Notes under the pieces: generated by a model
Seen by the model: only the letters and a program-made list of their open reading frames with translations
Told to the model about the DNA's origin: nothing
The model's database searches: none
Translations under genes and position numbers: made by a program
Part shown: in pieces, positions 1-10,853 of the stretch
How positions within the stretch are numbered: position 1 is the first letter of the stretch
Layout of the letters: every line of letters starts with the position of its first letter
NCBI GenBank assembly: GCA_036939975.1
Contig: JALLPB010000041.1
Coordinates: 1-30,358, forward strand
Direction: 5' to 3'
DNA length: 30,358 nucleotides
Origin: Cyclostephanos tholiformis
Taxonomy: Eukaryota; Bacillariophyta; Thalassiosirophyceae; Thalassiosirales; Thalassiosiraceae

Positions 1-611
1 ATTGTATCTGTAGATACATTAAATAACGGTAGATCAAAAATTGGGCCTACAGAGGCCACGGCCCATCACATCGGGGCACATATTTATCGCTTTCTTTTAA
101 GGAAGGAAGTATTGGCTTCTTTGTCTCCTTGTGTGCACATTCATAACTGAAACTAGTGTTTTTCTCAACTCTTTTTTGTCTTCTATTGCCCATGTCAAAC
201 AGCCACTAATAGGTAGTAGATCACAGTATCTCGGTTCATGTGACACATTGACTGAATTCAGTCTTTTCGATCGAATTCATGCCATGGCACTCGTCAAAAG
301 CCCAGACACCATCTCCCTGTGACCTCTAGTAGTTGCTGTGACTTTTTGTCCGTGTGAGGGGACCAAGGTTATCATGGTGAATTTGGTGGTGCACTATTGT
401 ACTCCGGTGGTTTAGGTCATCATTAAGGTCAGTTTTTGTGGACTACCTACATAGGAATATATAGGTACTGTAGAAATTAAACATTCAACCGATTATCTAA
501 GCAAAGCTAGGTAAAAAACACTGTTCTATGGCCGCTATTACTGAGTACAGTCTTTTTTGCGGAAAAAGGACCAATATTAGGACAGACGAATAAATCAGAC
601 ATCATGCAACG

Positions 612-909
612 TCACAAGAAAGCTTCTTTGTGTCCTCGAACATCCCTATCCAAACATACATTCAAAACTGGAGGGAAAGGGTCATCAAAAATTCTTTCTT
701 GGTTGAGAGACATTGGCCTGTAATTGTGGGCTTTCAGGAGGGAGCAGGAGGGGGCAATAAATCCCAATGAAGAAAAGCACATGATCAGTATCAGGTGTAA
801 TGAATCTGCCATGTGTGCCTGAACATTGTTGGATATATCTGGATAATCCATTCCCACTTGTGCCACTACCCCCTGAATTGTTTTGAATTTGGGCTGTGCC
901 TTGAAGCAC
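612..909 (-). pseudogene. Possible decayed coding patch, family unknown
   Basis: Two overlapping minus-strand frames stay open for 74-84 codons in otherwise stop-rich DNA. One frame reads like ordinary protein, for example DYPDISNNVQAHMADSLH and NYRPMSLNQERIFDDPFPPV. I do not recognise a family. It could be an old transposon or gene fragment, or chance; confidence is low. Confidence 0.2.
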
Positions 910-2211
910 TTATGAAAGACATAATTGTTCTCCTTGTAATGTGACTTTCACAGATCAATCACTAAAGACTATATCCTGACACTTGCTTATGAGACTGAGT
1001 ACACCATGGCCAATGGTGACAGGGCTTACATTGTAAATATTAAGGGATGTCATTGTTGTGTATCTTTACCTTGTTTCTACTTGTTGCAAGAGAACAAGAA
1101 GAGCAGCATTGTCTCCAGACTGAACATCCAATGAGCACGCCAGAGCAAAAAAATGAATTCAATTGAATCTCTTCTTACTTGGTCAGTGGTCAGCTGTAAA
1201 GTCACTATTGTTCTTACAAAGCAGTACCTTAGAGGTAACTAAAAGGTTCATATATATATATGACTGATCAACCTAAAAAATCACATTTGGTGTTTTAGTG
1301 GGAGGAAAAAATCAAACTGAACTGGACAGACCGTGCAGAAAAAAGAGATTGATTAGAGTAAAACTGATTTCAATTATTTTCAACAGCTGATAGACATAAA
1401 ACGCCCTATTATCAATTTGATAAGCATGAAAGGCATATTTAACAGCTTAACAGCTATGGTCGCATCTATGACCACATTTTTTCAGGCTTTGTAAAAAATT
1501 AATATCTTTGTCAATTCTTGTCCGCTCAAAAATCTGAATACATCAAAAATTACCTGATCTTGTCAGCTACAACACTCTCATCCGCTTTTCTACAAAGCTT
1601 GTTGCATCAATGAGCTGAGTAGAGAGTCCATTTTGTGTTACAAAATCCATGCAAATAAGTAGCAAAAAAGTATGATAAATGCTAGCTAAAACCTAGTTGT
1701 GTTTTGTGTTTTGTTGTTGTGCTGATGACGATAACCATGGCATCTGCCAGGGCAATATGGTTTGAGCACTTGTCTGGTGGCAGCATTCAGGGGCTTCACA
1801 TGAAGCCACCAATATGCTCCACCGATCGATGTGCTTTGCACCCTATCCCCTTGGTGGCATGGTTGTCAATATTGCCATCGAGTTACTTACATTTTAGTCA
1901 CTCGTAAATAATAGCATCGTTAAATAGTAATTAATTACTCTATCAGTAATGCATTGGCCACGTCCTCAACCAACCTCTCGTATGCATCACATTTGCACTG
2001 GATGGGCTGTAAATAATATATCCACCTCGCTGGAGGGGACGAAAGCTTGCCATGGTGGGGATGGTTGTGGTTGTGGGTGTGGTTGTGTTTTTTATCCTTT
2101 TCTTACTGATTCCTCCATCAAAAAGCTATTGGGTTGGAGTATTTTGTTCCTGCCTGAACCCCCATAGATGTTAAGCTGTTAATGTGCTGATAAGCATAAA
2201 ATGCTTTCAGG

Positions 2212-2235
2212 TTAGGGTTAGGTTTTTTAGGGTTA
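2212..2235 (+). repeat. Short interstitial telomere-like motif
   Basis: TTAGGGTTAGG at 2212-2222 and TTAGGGTTA at 2227-2235 flank a short T run. TTAGGG is a common eukaryotic telomere unit. Only about three imperfect units are present, so this may be chance. Confidence 0.3.
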
Positions 2236-3914
2236 ATGGATAGCTGCAGCGGATGTTTTTTTTGTCATTTTTTCTTCTATCCATGTACACAACCAGTTAG
2301 TTGTGACACATAAAAATACTACACCATTTTTTTTGGCAAGAACTGATGAGCCCAAAATTCCTCTCCAGATTTGTACCAAGTCCTCTCTAACAGCAAGAAA
2401 ACGAAGTCAAGAACAAATCAAATGATGGGTTGGATTGAAAATGGGCCCAAGAAGTTTTTAAAGTGAAAATTTGTCCCTCAAACCTTCCCGCCAAAACACC
2501 GACTGCACATTTTAGGTTTATCAGTCTTATATCAACCCTATCAATAATAGTAATAAGTGCTTATTGTTGGGAATGTTTGGGGATCAATTATCACCCAGGT
2601 AACTATTAGCTGAGCTACAGCCCATCAACTGTTTTGCTATCATAAAATGTTATTTTTTTCATGTTTTCTACTTCACCATGAACCATCGACCCCACAACAG
2701 TAAAAATGTGCATTCACATGGCATAAGTGTCTGCCTACCACACATGCACAGAGGATGGTAATTTGAAAAGTCCTCATCGGCCGATCATTGACAGTGATAT
2801 CTGGTCAGATAGGGGTTTCTTTTCGGAAATGGGGTTGGCAGAGTTGTGACATGTGTCCTAGTTAGATAAAATGTCAGGTAAAAACCATGGTGGATGCCAC
2901 CATCATTTTGGTGCTATGGGGCCACACCCCTGGCAACAAAGCACACAACAATCAACTAACATCATATGTGATGGGTACTAGTAACATGACTATTAATGCA
3001 TGTTGCTTTGATGATGACATGCAATGACAAGATCATACAATGACAACATGCGACAACAACGTGCAACAACAACAATGCAGTGACATGATGATGGGCACCG
3101 TGCAGACCACTGGATGATTGCCGGTTCTAATACATGAGCACTGCTCCCAACAATATTGTTGATGAACAACCGAACCTACAGACAAACCCACCAAGACCCT
3201 GATCCCTGAGTCCTACAAGGTGCATTTCTCATTTTGAAGGAAACAGTAACCAATTCATTGGATTCAAGAAGGAATCCCTATATGACAAGAAATGGTGCAC
3301 ATATAAGATTCCTCTGCCTACCATTTTCCTTGGACAGACTGAATATGGCCCACAGACCAACCGACCAACCTAAGACAATAAGGCCATAAATTAAATATTA
3401 TCTCGGAACCAAATGTCTTTCTGGCTAAGCATGTTATCAACGAGGGCTGGCAAGAGAGGGTGTTGTGGACGAGCTATTTGTCCACGACCAAGGGTGCTCA
3501 TTGAGACACTGTTTTTTTTCGACGACACGATGCACAACGGATGATGCACAGTAACTCCTATTATTGTACACATATTATGATTTTAATAATCTACTTAGAC
3601 TAGTGTGAGGGGTGCTGGATACGATGGTGACCTCAGAATTGACCTGGGGGGTCACTTTTGGGATTATTAATATTTTTAGTTTGCTTGAGATAGGGACCAT
3701 TTTGTGTCCCTGACCAACAAGCGGATAGAATTCCAAAGCTTCGTACATAAAATATCCGTTCCCTGCGGTCAGGAGACGGGAGAAGGTACATACAATGTAA
3801 TACGTACCATACCTACTACTGCCATCGTCTCGCCTCTCTAGGTACTATCTTCTATCGACTCGTCCTCTCGCGGCCTCCCGTCCCGATATCGCAGGTCATG
3901 TCCCCTGTTTCATC

Positions 3915-6900
3915 ATGGTGACTCCACCAGAAGAGGCGTTACGGATTGCTCTCGCATCAATCCTCCTTAAAGATGGCAGTGACGACGAAGGCGTGGTTGA
4001 CGGCATTGACGGTGCGCGTGTTTGTTTGATGCATCGCCCTTAAGATGTTTTTCGTTGTTCCGTTAACTTACGCCATCACGATCTTCTACAACTTTTACAA
4101 GGCGATATCGTCTCCTATCTTGCGGGAATGCTTCACGAAAGTGGCTTAGAGGATATAAATGATTCGATAGGCCCATTCTTAGAAGGGTATGGCTGTGATG
4201 TCGCGTTGATTGAAGCTTGCGGGACAGCAGTGATGCGGTGCGCCAAGAATGGTAATAGAGGGGAAAGCTTGAACGCGAGTAAGAACGGGAGCAATATCGG
4301 TAGTGATAATGGAAGCTACGAGGCTCAATCTGGGGCGATGAAGTTGAAGCAGGGTATTGTATCCTTAAGTTCCGTTCTAACGGATCAAAGTGAAGCTGAG
4401 ATAGATGCTAATCGTTACATGTGGGGCCAAGAAAAGTGAGTTTTCAGCTCATGATAAGTGTTGGCAAACCTAATCATCAATCTTTTTTATCTCATGCTTG
4501 TATATTGGTCACGTTTCCTTCACAACGATGACCAGCAAAATCGCTGCCATGACAAACCAAACTCGTGACGCCCATGATTCCACGGTATCTTCGAAGGATA
4601 AGAGGAAGTCACGAAAGGAGCTCGAAGCTGCTAGAAGGGAATATGAAGAGAAAATGGCAACATTGCAGGCTGAAGAAGATGGTGGCGCCGGAAAGGCTTC
4701 TGTCAGTAACATGATTATACCAGACTACAGGTCAGGAAGAAACGAAAAGGATATTCATGTACGCAATGTTTCGCTCAGCTTAGATAATGGCACGCCACTG
4801 CTAACTGATGGAGAGTTGAAGTTCTCACACCGAAGGAGGTGTAAGTACACCAATGCCATGTTATTCCATTATTGAATTTTCAAAAATCGTCTAACAACTT
4901 TTATCTCATTAAGATGGTCTAGGTGAGCCAGGTCCGATGTGCCGCGTCTAATTTTGGACGACGTTTCGCCTCATAGCATCGTTTTTCCCACAGTGGGTAA
5001 GAACGGGGTCGGGAAAACTACACTGCTAAAAGCGATCGCGGCGTTTGAAGTCGAAAATATGCCTCGTCATCATCGTATCTTGCATGTAAGGCAAGAGATT
5101 CAGGCAGCAGGTGGTGATATTAGCGTGCTACAGGCAGTCATCGATGCTGATGTCGAAAGGAATACTCTTATCGAGGAGGAGAAGAAATTGCTAAAACGGC
5201 TCGAGGGTGACGGGATCAAGACTGATGACGAGGTGTCAATGAAGGCCAAGTTGGATAAACTCAAGGCTCTCAGCGCAAATGACGCAGATGCAAAATTCAA
5301 CGCAGATATCAAACGTTTGGATGAGGTGTACGAACGATTGCAGATCCTCGGGGCGGACGCTGCCGAGAGCAGAGCTGGTATGATCCTGACTGGTCTTCAA
5401 TTTACTCCTTCCATGCAAAACGGCCCTACATCAGCCCTGTCGGGTGGCTGGAGGATGCGAGTAGCTCTTGCAGCTGCATTGTTCATTGAGCCAGACCTTC
5501 TCATGTTAGACGAGCCGTGAGTTTTTCGATTAAATGAGTGTCACAATTCATCGTTGTGCCTTGTTGTTAATGTTTGTTTTGCTCGACGTTAATTCTGCAA
5601 AGGACCAACCACTTAGATCTCGAAGCAGTACTTTGGCTTGAAAGCTACATGCAGTCATATCGCCATACATTGATCGTAGTTAGCCACGACCGAAGCTTTC
5701 TGAATGAAGTTTGCACAGATACCATTGAGTTCAAGAACAAAACGTTAACCTACTACAAAGGTGACTACGATACCTACGTGAGAACGTCCGAAGAAAGTGT
5801 TAAGAATCTGATGCGTGTCTACCAGGCATACATGGATAAGAGAGCTCACATGATGGAATTCATAGATAAATTCAGGGCAAGCGCCAACAGGGCTAAACTG
5901 GTACAGAGTCGCATCAAGGCTGTAGAAAAGATGGACCTGGAGGCACCCGAGCCAGTGGTAGTGGAGCAGCTGTGGAGATTTTCTATCCCGAATCCGGAGC
6001 CATTGGGTCGGCCAATCATATCCATCGACGATGTGTGGTTCGACTATACTGTTGTGGATGAAGTATCGGGTTTTAAGAAGCCGAAGGAGGAATGGATATT
6101 GCAACAGGTCAATTTCGGTGTAGATCTTGATTCAAGGATAGGCATTCTCGGGCGTGAGTTTCACCATCTTTTCATGTTGAACCATTTTTTTTTGCAACAT
6201 TTGATCGATCTCATCTCTTCATGATTGGACAGCTAACGGTGCGGGCAAGTCAACGCTGCTAAACCTCATAATGGATCGATTGAAGCCAATCAAGGGCTCG
6301 ATATCTAGGAATGGAAATTTACGGATCGGACACTTCACCCAACACAGTGCAGACAAATTCAACCTGCATCTTTCCGCTGTTGAAAATATGCTCAATCTCT
6401 TTTCAGGTTCGGAGGTGAGAGCTCCTATTCTATTCATTATTTGCGTCCTCTTCAATTGTAATCAATACAATATCAGCCACTCTTATCGCGACGTGTTGCC
6501 CGTCATCGGTGTCTATCTCTCCTCAGGATCAAATCATGCGATCGTTTTTGGGGAAGTTTCAGATCCAGGGGACCGATGCGTTAAAGCCGATGATGATGCT
6601 ATCCGGAGGACAAAAGAGTCGTGTTGCATTTGCGTCGCTTGCCTACCAGAAGCCTCACGTTATAATTATGGACGAACCGACCAACCACTTGGACATGGAG
6701 AGGTGAGCATCCCAATATTTATATGCGATATCATTCCCGTCTCGACTGCTTTTATTTAGACGTGTGTTCATCGATACTCCATCGCGGAAACAATTTAGCA
6801 TCGATGCACTCGTTGACGCCGTTAAGGATTTTCGTGGAGGCTTAATGGTCGTAAGTCACGACCAACATTTCATCACTCATACGTGCAAGGAGCTGTGGGT

Positions 6901-7024
6901 GGTAGGGGGTGGAAAAGTCAATAGGTTCCGCGGAGATTTCAATGATTACAAAAAGGAGACATTGCAGAGAACTGCCAAGCGGGTTGCCGACAGCGTGAAG
7001 AGTTTGAGCACAATCAACACCTGA
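3915..7024 (+). CDS. ABCF3: ABCF3/GCN20-type ABC ATPase (nine exons)
   Basis: This is a soluble twin-ATPase ABC-F protein of the ABCF3/GCN20 group. The family has no membrane domain and acts on ribosomes; GCN20 works with GCN1 in eIF2alpha-kinase signalling. My splice model, all GT-AG, has exons 3915-4011, 4102-4435, 4536-4840, 4914-4922, 4994-5516, 5603-6153, 6233-6414, 6527-6702 and 6799-7024, giving about 800 residues (human ABCF3 is about 700). The N-terminal helical domain (about 1-90) resembles ABCF3. A lysine/glutamate-rich linker follows. NBD1 has Walker [10 protein letters not shown] (about 250-258), signature LSGGW (about 397) and LMLDEP Walker B (about 418-423). NBD2 has GPNGAGKST (about 606-614), LSGGQKSR (about 692) and [10 protein letters not shown] (about 714). 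The ATG at 3915 is chosen because the ATG at 3898 hits a stop after seven codons. The gene is less GC-rich than eIF3b. The stop is TGA at 7022. Family call is firm; exact exon ends rest on splice consensus and homology. Confidence 0.9.
4914..4922 (+). other. ABCF3: Nine-nucleotide microexon in the ABCF3 gene
   Basis: Exon 3 ends at 4840 before a perfect GTAAGT donor, and the next large exon starts after CACAG at 4994. Only the 9 nt ATGGTCTAG at 4914-4922, preceded by TTAAG and followed by GTGAGC, joins them in frame to give [16 protein letters not shown], the canonical ABCF Walker A approach. The flanking introns are 73 and 71 bp. Without it the YGLV residues are lost, though the frame is kept. 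Confidence 0.85.
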
Positions 7025-7203
7025 AACGAGTAGGCCTACCACTTTAACAAACTAAACATGCCTGTGAGCAAAATTGGTCCTTAGTTTTGACTAATCTTTC
7101 TCTAATCATCGTTATTCTCCCTTTCATGGTAAAACAGCAATCCATTTTTCACACGATATTCGCGAATCCCATCCATCGATATAACCTCGGTCCTCCCCTA
7201 CCT

Positions 7204-8115
7204 TTATCGCTCATCGCTCCTCGTGAGCAATTGCAGTAGGTACAGGAAGAGGTTGATAATGTCCAAGTACAACATAATCGCCGCCAATACGTGCTCGTGC
7301 GGACTGAGCTTGTCCATGATCAACCACGTATCGAACAATACGTATCCGGAGAACACGATGCACCCCAATAGCGCGTAGACGTAACCGGTACGAACGCCGA
7401 GCACCATCGCGAGCAATCCCCAAACGACGAGCGCGCCCAGGCCCATGTATAGAGCCGCGCCTAAGAAGGAGAAATCGACCTTCGATTTATAGGTGTATAC
7501 CGTCAATCCGACGAATATGATCCCCGTTAGGAATACCGCCTCGAGGACCACGCCCCGTTGGCCCGATGCGCAATATGCGGTCGTGACCGACCCCACCAAG
7601 AATGCCTCGACGATCGTGAACGCGCATAGGAGGTACATGTTGTGAGGTTCCCTGTCCTTCAGGCACATTAGCGAGATAATAAGTAGGATCGATAGGAATA
7701 TCGATACCGATACCGGCCAATCGTGCGTTAGCACGTACGTCCGAGTCGGGACGTGCAGTGCCATGAACGCGCTCGCGAATCCCGTGAGGGATAACTGGGC
7801 GGAAAGTATCGCGTACACCCTTCGTATGAACGCCCGACGAGTCTCGGGATCCCATCCCATGTTCTCGAGCACCGTCGCCTCGCCGACGAATTCGCCGACG
7901 ACCGCGGTGCCCGTCGTCGTCTTCTTCCCCCCCAATCCCCCGAGGAGGCCGGATTCCGCGTCGTTGTCGTCGTCGCCGTCGTGGTAATTCTTGTACCCGA
8001 TCGCATACGCCTTCGCTGGACCACCACTCCGTGTATCGCGAAGCGGTAGGGCCTCGGCGACCGGGATGTCACGAGGATCGGCGTGGAGTTTGCTCTCTGA
8101 TGATGGCATCGACAT
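7204..8115 (-). CDS. BAX inhibitor-1 / TMBIM (Lifeguard) family membrane protein
   Basis: A 303-residue multi-pass protein of the BI-1/TMBIM family, which forms calcium-leak channels in ER, Golgi or other endomembranes and dampens cell death. A hydrophilic, glycine- and aspartate-rich N-terminus (1-85) precedes the family motif FIRRVYAILSAQLSLTG (96-112). About seven hydrophobic helices follow at roughly 105-121, 134-151, 159-178, 190-207, 217-239, 244-261 and 277-297. The conserved pair of aspartates is visible in FDTWLIMDKLSPHEH (D262) and MLYLDIINLFL (D285); in the family these form the pH-sensing latch. The single exon starts at ATG 8115 and stops TAA at 7204, and is rich in CpG. It is divergent from eIF3b with 276 bp between the starts. 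The N-terminal extension suggests a Lifeguard-like rather than the shortest BI-1 type; the exact subfamily is not certain. Confidence 0.92.
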   Translation of the reverse strand: MSMPSSESKLHADPRDIPVAEALPLRDTRSGGPAKAYAIGYKNYHDGDDDNDAESGLLGGLGGKKTTTGTAVVGEFVGEATVLENMGWDPETRRAFIRRVYAILSAQLSLTGFASAFMALHVPTRTYVLTHDWPVSVSIFLSILLIISLMCLKDREPHNMYLLCAFTIVEAFLVGSVTTAYCASGQRGVVLEAVFLTGIIFVGLTVYTYKSKVDFSFLGAALYMGLGALVVWGLLAMVLGVRTGYVYALLGCIVFSGYVLFDTWLIMDKLSPHEHVLAAIMLYLDIINLFLYLLQLLTRSDER

Positions 8116-8391
8116 GGTCTTCTTCTCTTTCTCTCCCGAACTCTGTCAGTATCCTAAAAAATAATACTCTAATCGTATTTATTATTATTTTGTGACACTA
8201 TTACCTTTTTACTTTTTTCAAACCGAGCGGGATTTCTCCCGCCATTTTAAAATTGGTGGACTCGGTCTGGCCGACCCGACCACAAAAAATAATGAGGAGT
8301 CGAGAGGGTACGGTAGGGGTTAGTAAGGTTTTTTCGGGAGATGAGCGGCTGCGAGTCGACATCATACCTAGAATAATAAGTAGCTGCAGTC
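8116..8391. promoter_or_regulatory. Divergent promoter between TMBIM and eIF3b
   Basis: Two genes start outward from this 276 bp gap. Its clearest element is a perfect inverted repeat, GCGGGA-TTTC-TCCCGC, at 8227-8242, which resembles paired E2F-type sites (core TTTSSCGC). An AT-rich stretch lies at 8155-8200. Shared control of the two genes is inference. Confidence 0.45.
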
Positions 8392-10596
8392 ATGTCGCAA
8401 CATCCATCCACGACGGACGACCTAGCCGACGAGGCGGCGTCCCTCGACGGATATTTCTCGGACGCGCCCCTCGAGACCCAGCCAAGATACCCCCCCATCG
8501 ACGAGTCGTTCGACCGCTGCGTCGTGATAAGCAACCTGCCGAAGGTGCCGGAGGCCAAATACGACAAGCTGGCCAAGGTCGTGTTGAAGCTAGTTTCTCG
8601 CATCGGCAATCTCTCCTCGTACGGCAACGACGACATCGAGGCGTCGTCGTCGTCTTCGGGGTGCGGCGACGATGGACAGTTCTCTGGATTTTTCATGCCC
8701 AAATCGGATGTCGATGGCAATACCGCCGGTTGCGCGTTCGTCGAGTACGAATCCGCGGGCGACGCCCGCAGGGCCATCGAGGTCCTCGAGGGGTACAAGT
8801 TCGACAAGAATCACTCTCTGCGGGTCACGCCCTACGAGCGAGCATCGAAATTGAGCGAGGTCGTCGAGGGCGAATTCCAAATGCCGGAACCGGAACCGTT
8901 CAAGGAACGGCCGAACACCATGACGTGGCTCGAGGATACGTGTCAGCGGGATCAGTTCGCGATACGTCACGGTAAGGAGACGGCGGTATACTGGAACGAC
9001 GGACGGGGCGAGCCGGTCGTCGATTACGACGGCGCGCGCGAGCGCAAGGCGGGCGTGAACTGGTGCGATTACTACGTCCAGTGGAGTCCGAAGGGGTCGT
9101 ACCTCGCCACGCTCGTCCCGAGCAAGGGCGTCATACTCTGGGGGGGGAGAGGATTCGAGAAGCTCGGGAGATTCGCGGCACCCGGCGTCAACTTCGTGGT
9201 GTTCAGTCCCCAGGAGAATTACATGCTCACGAGCAATAACAACGGGAGGGATCCCCACGCCATCAAGGTATGGTCGATCCAGAGCGGGACGTGCCTGCGC
9301 ACGTTCCCACTCTATCCCAAGGACTTCCTCGATCCGTCCCAGTCGGAATCGTCGGATGGCGGCGGGGGCGTTCCCCCCCCGCCCTTCCAGTGGAGTCACG
9401 ACGACAAGTACCTGGCACGGATGGGCAAGGACCTGATATCGATATTCGAGACCCCGTCCATGAAGTTGCTCGACAAGCGTTCCCTCGCGACGGACGGCAT
9501 ACGCGAATTCCAATTCAGTCCGAAGGCGAACGTCATCGCGTACTGGGCGCCCGAGCACAAGAATCAGCCGGCGCACGTCGATCTTATCGAGATACCGAGT
9601 CGGAAGCAGCTACGGCAGAAGAATCTGTTCAACGTCACGAAGTGCAGCATGGTATGGCAGGAGTCCGGCGAGTATCTTGGCGTCAAGGTCACGAGGCACA
9701 CCAAGAGCAAGAAGACTCTGTACAATAATCTCGAGTTATTCAGGGTGAACGAGCCCGGCGTGCCGGTGGAGATGCTCGACGTGAAGGATGCCGTCATGTC
9801 GTTCGCGTGGGAACCGCAGGGATCGCGTTTCGCCATCATACACGCCGAGAATCCGACGAGTACGAAGGTGAACGTCACCTTCTACGACATGTACAAGACG
9901 ACAGAGCTCGAGAAGAAGAAGGGGGTGGGAGGGAACAAGAAGGGCGGCGGTGTAGGGGGAGGCGGGAACAAGGAGAAGCAGGTCGTCGCCGAGGTCAATC
10001 TCGTCGAGACCCTCGAGGGGAAGCAATGCAATTGCATCTTCTGGAGTCCGGCGGGACGCACCGTCATCCTCGCCGCGCTCGGAGATTCGGCCTCGGGCAC
10101 TCTAGAGTTCTACGACGTCGATTCGAAGACCCTCGTCATCAAGGAGCATTATCGCGCCAATCAGGTATTATGGGACCCAAGCGGGCGTACCGTCGCCACG
10201 ACCGTAACCCAACCCATCGGGGGGGGTCACTTCAAGTTCGCGATGGACAACGGCTACATCCTGTGGACGTTCCAGGGGAAGCAACTGTCGCAATCGAGCT
10301 TCGAGGCATTTTACCAATTCACGTGGCGTCCGCGAGAGAGGCTCACGTCCAAGGAGGAGATCGCGGTCATCGCGCGTAATATCAAGAAATACGAGAAGCA
10401 GTTCAACGCGTTCGACGAGGCCAAGAAGCGAAAGCTGCGACTTCAGGAGACGAAGGGCAAACGCAAGAGTCGCGCGGAATTCAGGGCCGTCATGGCGCGA
10501 CTCGGCGAGTGGAGGGCGAGGCAGAAGCAGGAACGAATGGAGCNCCAGAAGAAGAAACTACTGAGAAAACACATATTAGCGACCACCAGTGTTTGA
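8392..10596 (+). CDS. EIF3B: Translation initiation factor eIF3 subunit b
   Basis: eIF3b is a core scaffold of the eIF3 complex on the 40S subunit. This single-exon frame gives 734 residues, within the usual range. An acidic N-terminus leads into an RRM (about 42-140) with CVVISNLPKVPEAKYDKL, the eIF3b-type RNP2 strand, and GCAFVEYES (RNP1-like). A WD40-like beta-propeller follows (about 180-640), with repeated blade motifs such as QWSPKGSYLAT, FSPQENYMLTS and WEPQGSRFAI, then a basic helical tail (FNAFDEAKKRKLRLQETKG). A glycine/lysine insert lies near residues 505-525. The last residues are odd: base 10544 is N, and directly after it the sequence departs from the duplicate at 22028 and lacks the acidic tail that copy retains. 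The C-terminus shown here may therefore be an assembly or gene-conversion artefact. The start ATG follows a CpG-rich leader. Family call is very secure. Confidence 0.95.
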   Translation: MSQHPSTTDDLADEAASLDGYFSDAPLETQPRYPPIDESFDRCVVISNLPKVPEAKYDKLAKVVLKLVSRIGNLSSYGNDDIEASSSSSGCGDDGQFSGFFMPKSDVDGNTAGCAFVEYESAGDARRAIEVLEGYKFDKNHSLRVTPYERASKLSEVVEGEFQMPEPEPFKERPNTMTWLEDTCQRDQFAIRHGKETAVYWNDGRGEPVVDYDGARERKAGVNWCDYYVQWSPKGSYLATLVPSKGVILWGGRGFEKLGRFAAPGVNFVVFSPQENYMLTSNNNGRDPHAIKVWSIQSGTCLRTFPLYPKDFLDPSQSESSDGGGGVPPPPFQWSHDDKYLARMGKDLISIFETPSMKLLDKRSLATDGIREFQFSPKANVIAYWAPEHKNQPAHVDLIEIPSRKQLRQKNLFNVTKCSMVWQESGEYLGVKVTRHTKSKKTLYNNLELFRVNEPGVPVEMLDVKDAVMSFAWEPQGSRFAIIHAENPTSTKVNVTFYDMYKTTELEKKKGVGGNKKGGGVGGGGNKEKQVVAEVNLVETLEGKQCNCIFWSPAGRTVILAALGDSASGTLEFYDVDSKTLVIKEHYRANQVLWDPSGRTVATTVTQPIGGGHFKFAMDNGYILWTFQGKQLSQSSFEAFYQFTWRPRERLTSKEEIAVIARNIKKYEKQFNAFDEAKKRKLRLQETKGKRKSRAEFRAVMARLGEWRARQKQERMEXQKKKLLRKHILATTSV

Positions 10597-10853
10597 TTAG
10601 TTAGAGATGTTGCGTACATACGAACTCATAAGAGATGGAAAATTTGATATTCTGTCCTTTCCCTCATCTCCAGTAAGGTGACGCGATATAAAAAAAATAT
10701 CTCCCTATATTTTTATTTCCCGCCGAAACTGAGGGGCATCTTGAAAAAAGCCACACAACTCAAATTTTGGAACAACCCACACATCACACAGCAACGACGA
10801 CGGCCTAAAAACCAACAACAATTCTCCGCAGGATGATGCAATGATACAAAGTC
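10597..10853. promoter_or_regulatory. eIF3b 3' region and TRMT11 promoter
   Basis: A 257 bp gap between two plus-strand genes. It holds an AT-rich tract (about 10686-10716) followed at 10716-10723 by TTTCCCGC, an E2F-type core, 131 bp upstream of the TRMT11 ATG. No polyadenylation signal of canonical form is evident. The ATGs at 10833 and 10836 run into stops quickly, supporting 10854 as the start. Confidence 0.35.

Larger units (their letters stand above)
1..3914. other. Long AT-rich, CpG-poor intergenic region
   Basis: I see no convincing gene in these 3.9 kb. All open frames are short, on either strand, and lack recognisable motifs. CpG is scarce while TpG and CpA are abundant, unlike the neighbouring genes. 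It holds short microsatellites (TA run near 1251-1261, GT/GG-rich tract near 2055-2090), a telomere-like motif near 2212, a possible decayed coding patch on the minus strand near 612-909, and CAA/CAACA-rich sequence near 3050-3080. The last ~150 bp before 3915 are more CpG-rich and probably contain the promoter and 5' UTR of the ABCF gene. Confidence 0.6.

Noticed and set aside
2482..2495. CTTCCCGCCAAAA, another E2F-like match
   Set aside because: No gene start lies within 1.4 kb, so there is nothing to regulate; treated as chance.
3000..3090. Direct-repeat-like CAACA/GCAACA cluster considered as a CRISPR or satellite
   Set aside because: Units are short, irregular and without spacers of fixed length, and the setting is eukaryotic.
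8590..9576. 328-codon minus-strand frame across eIF3b
   Set aside because: Antisense shadow in GC-rich coding DNA, arginine/leucine-rich, with no domain.
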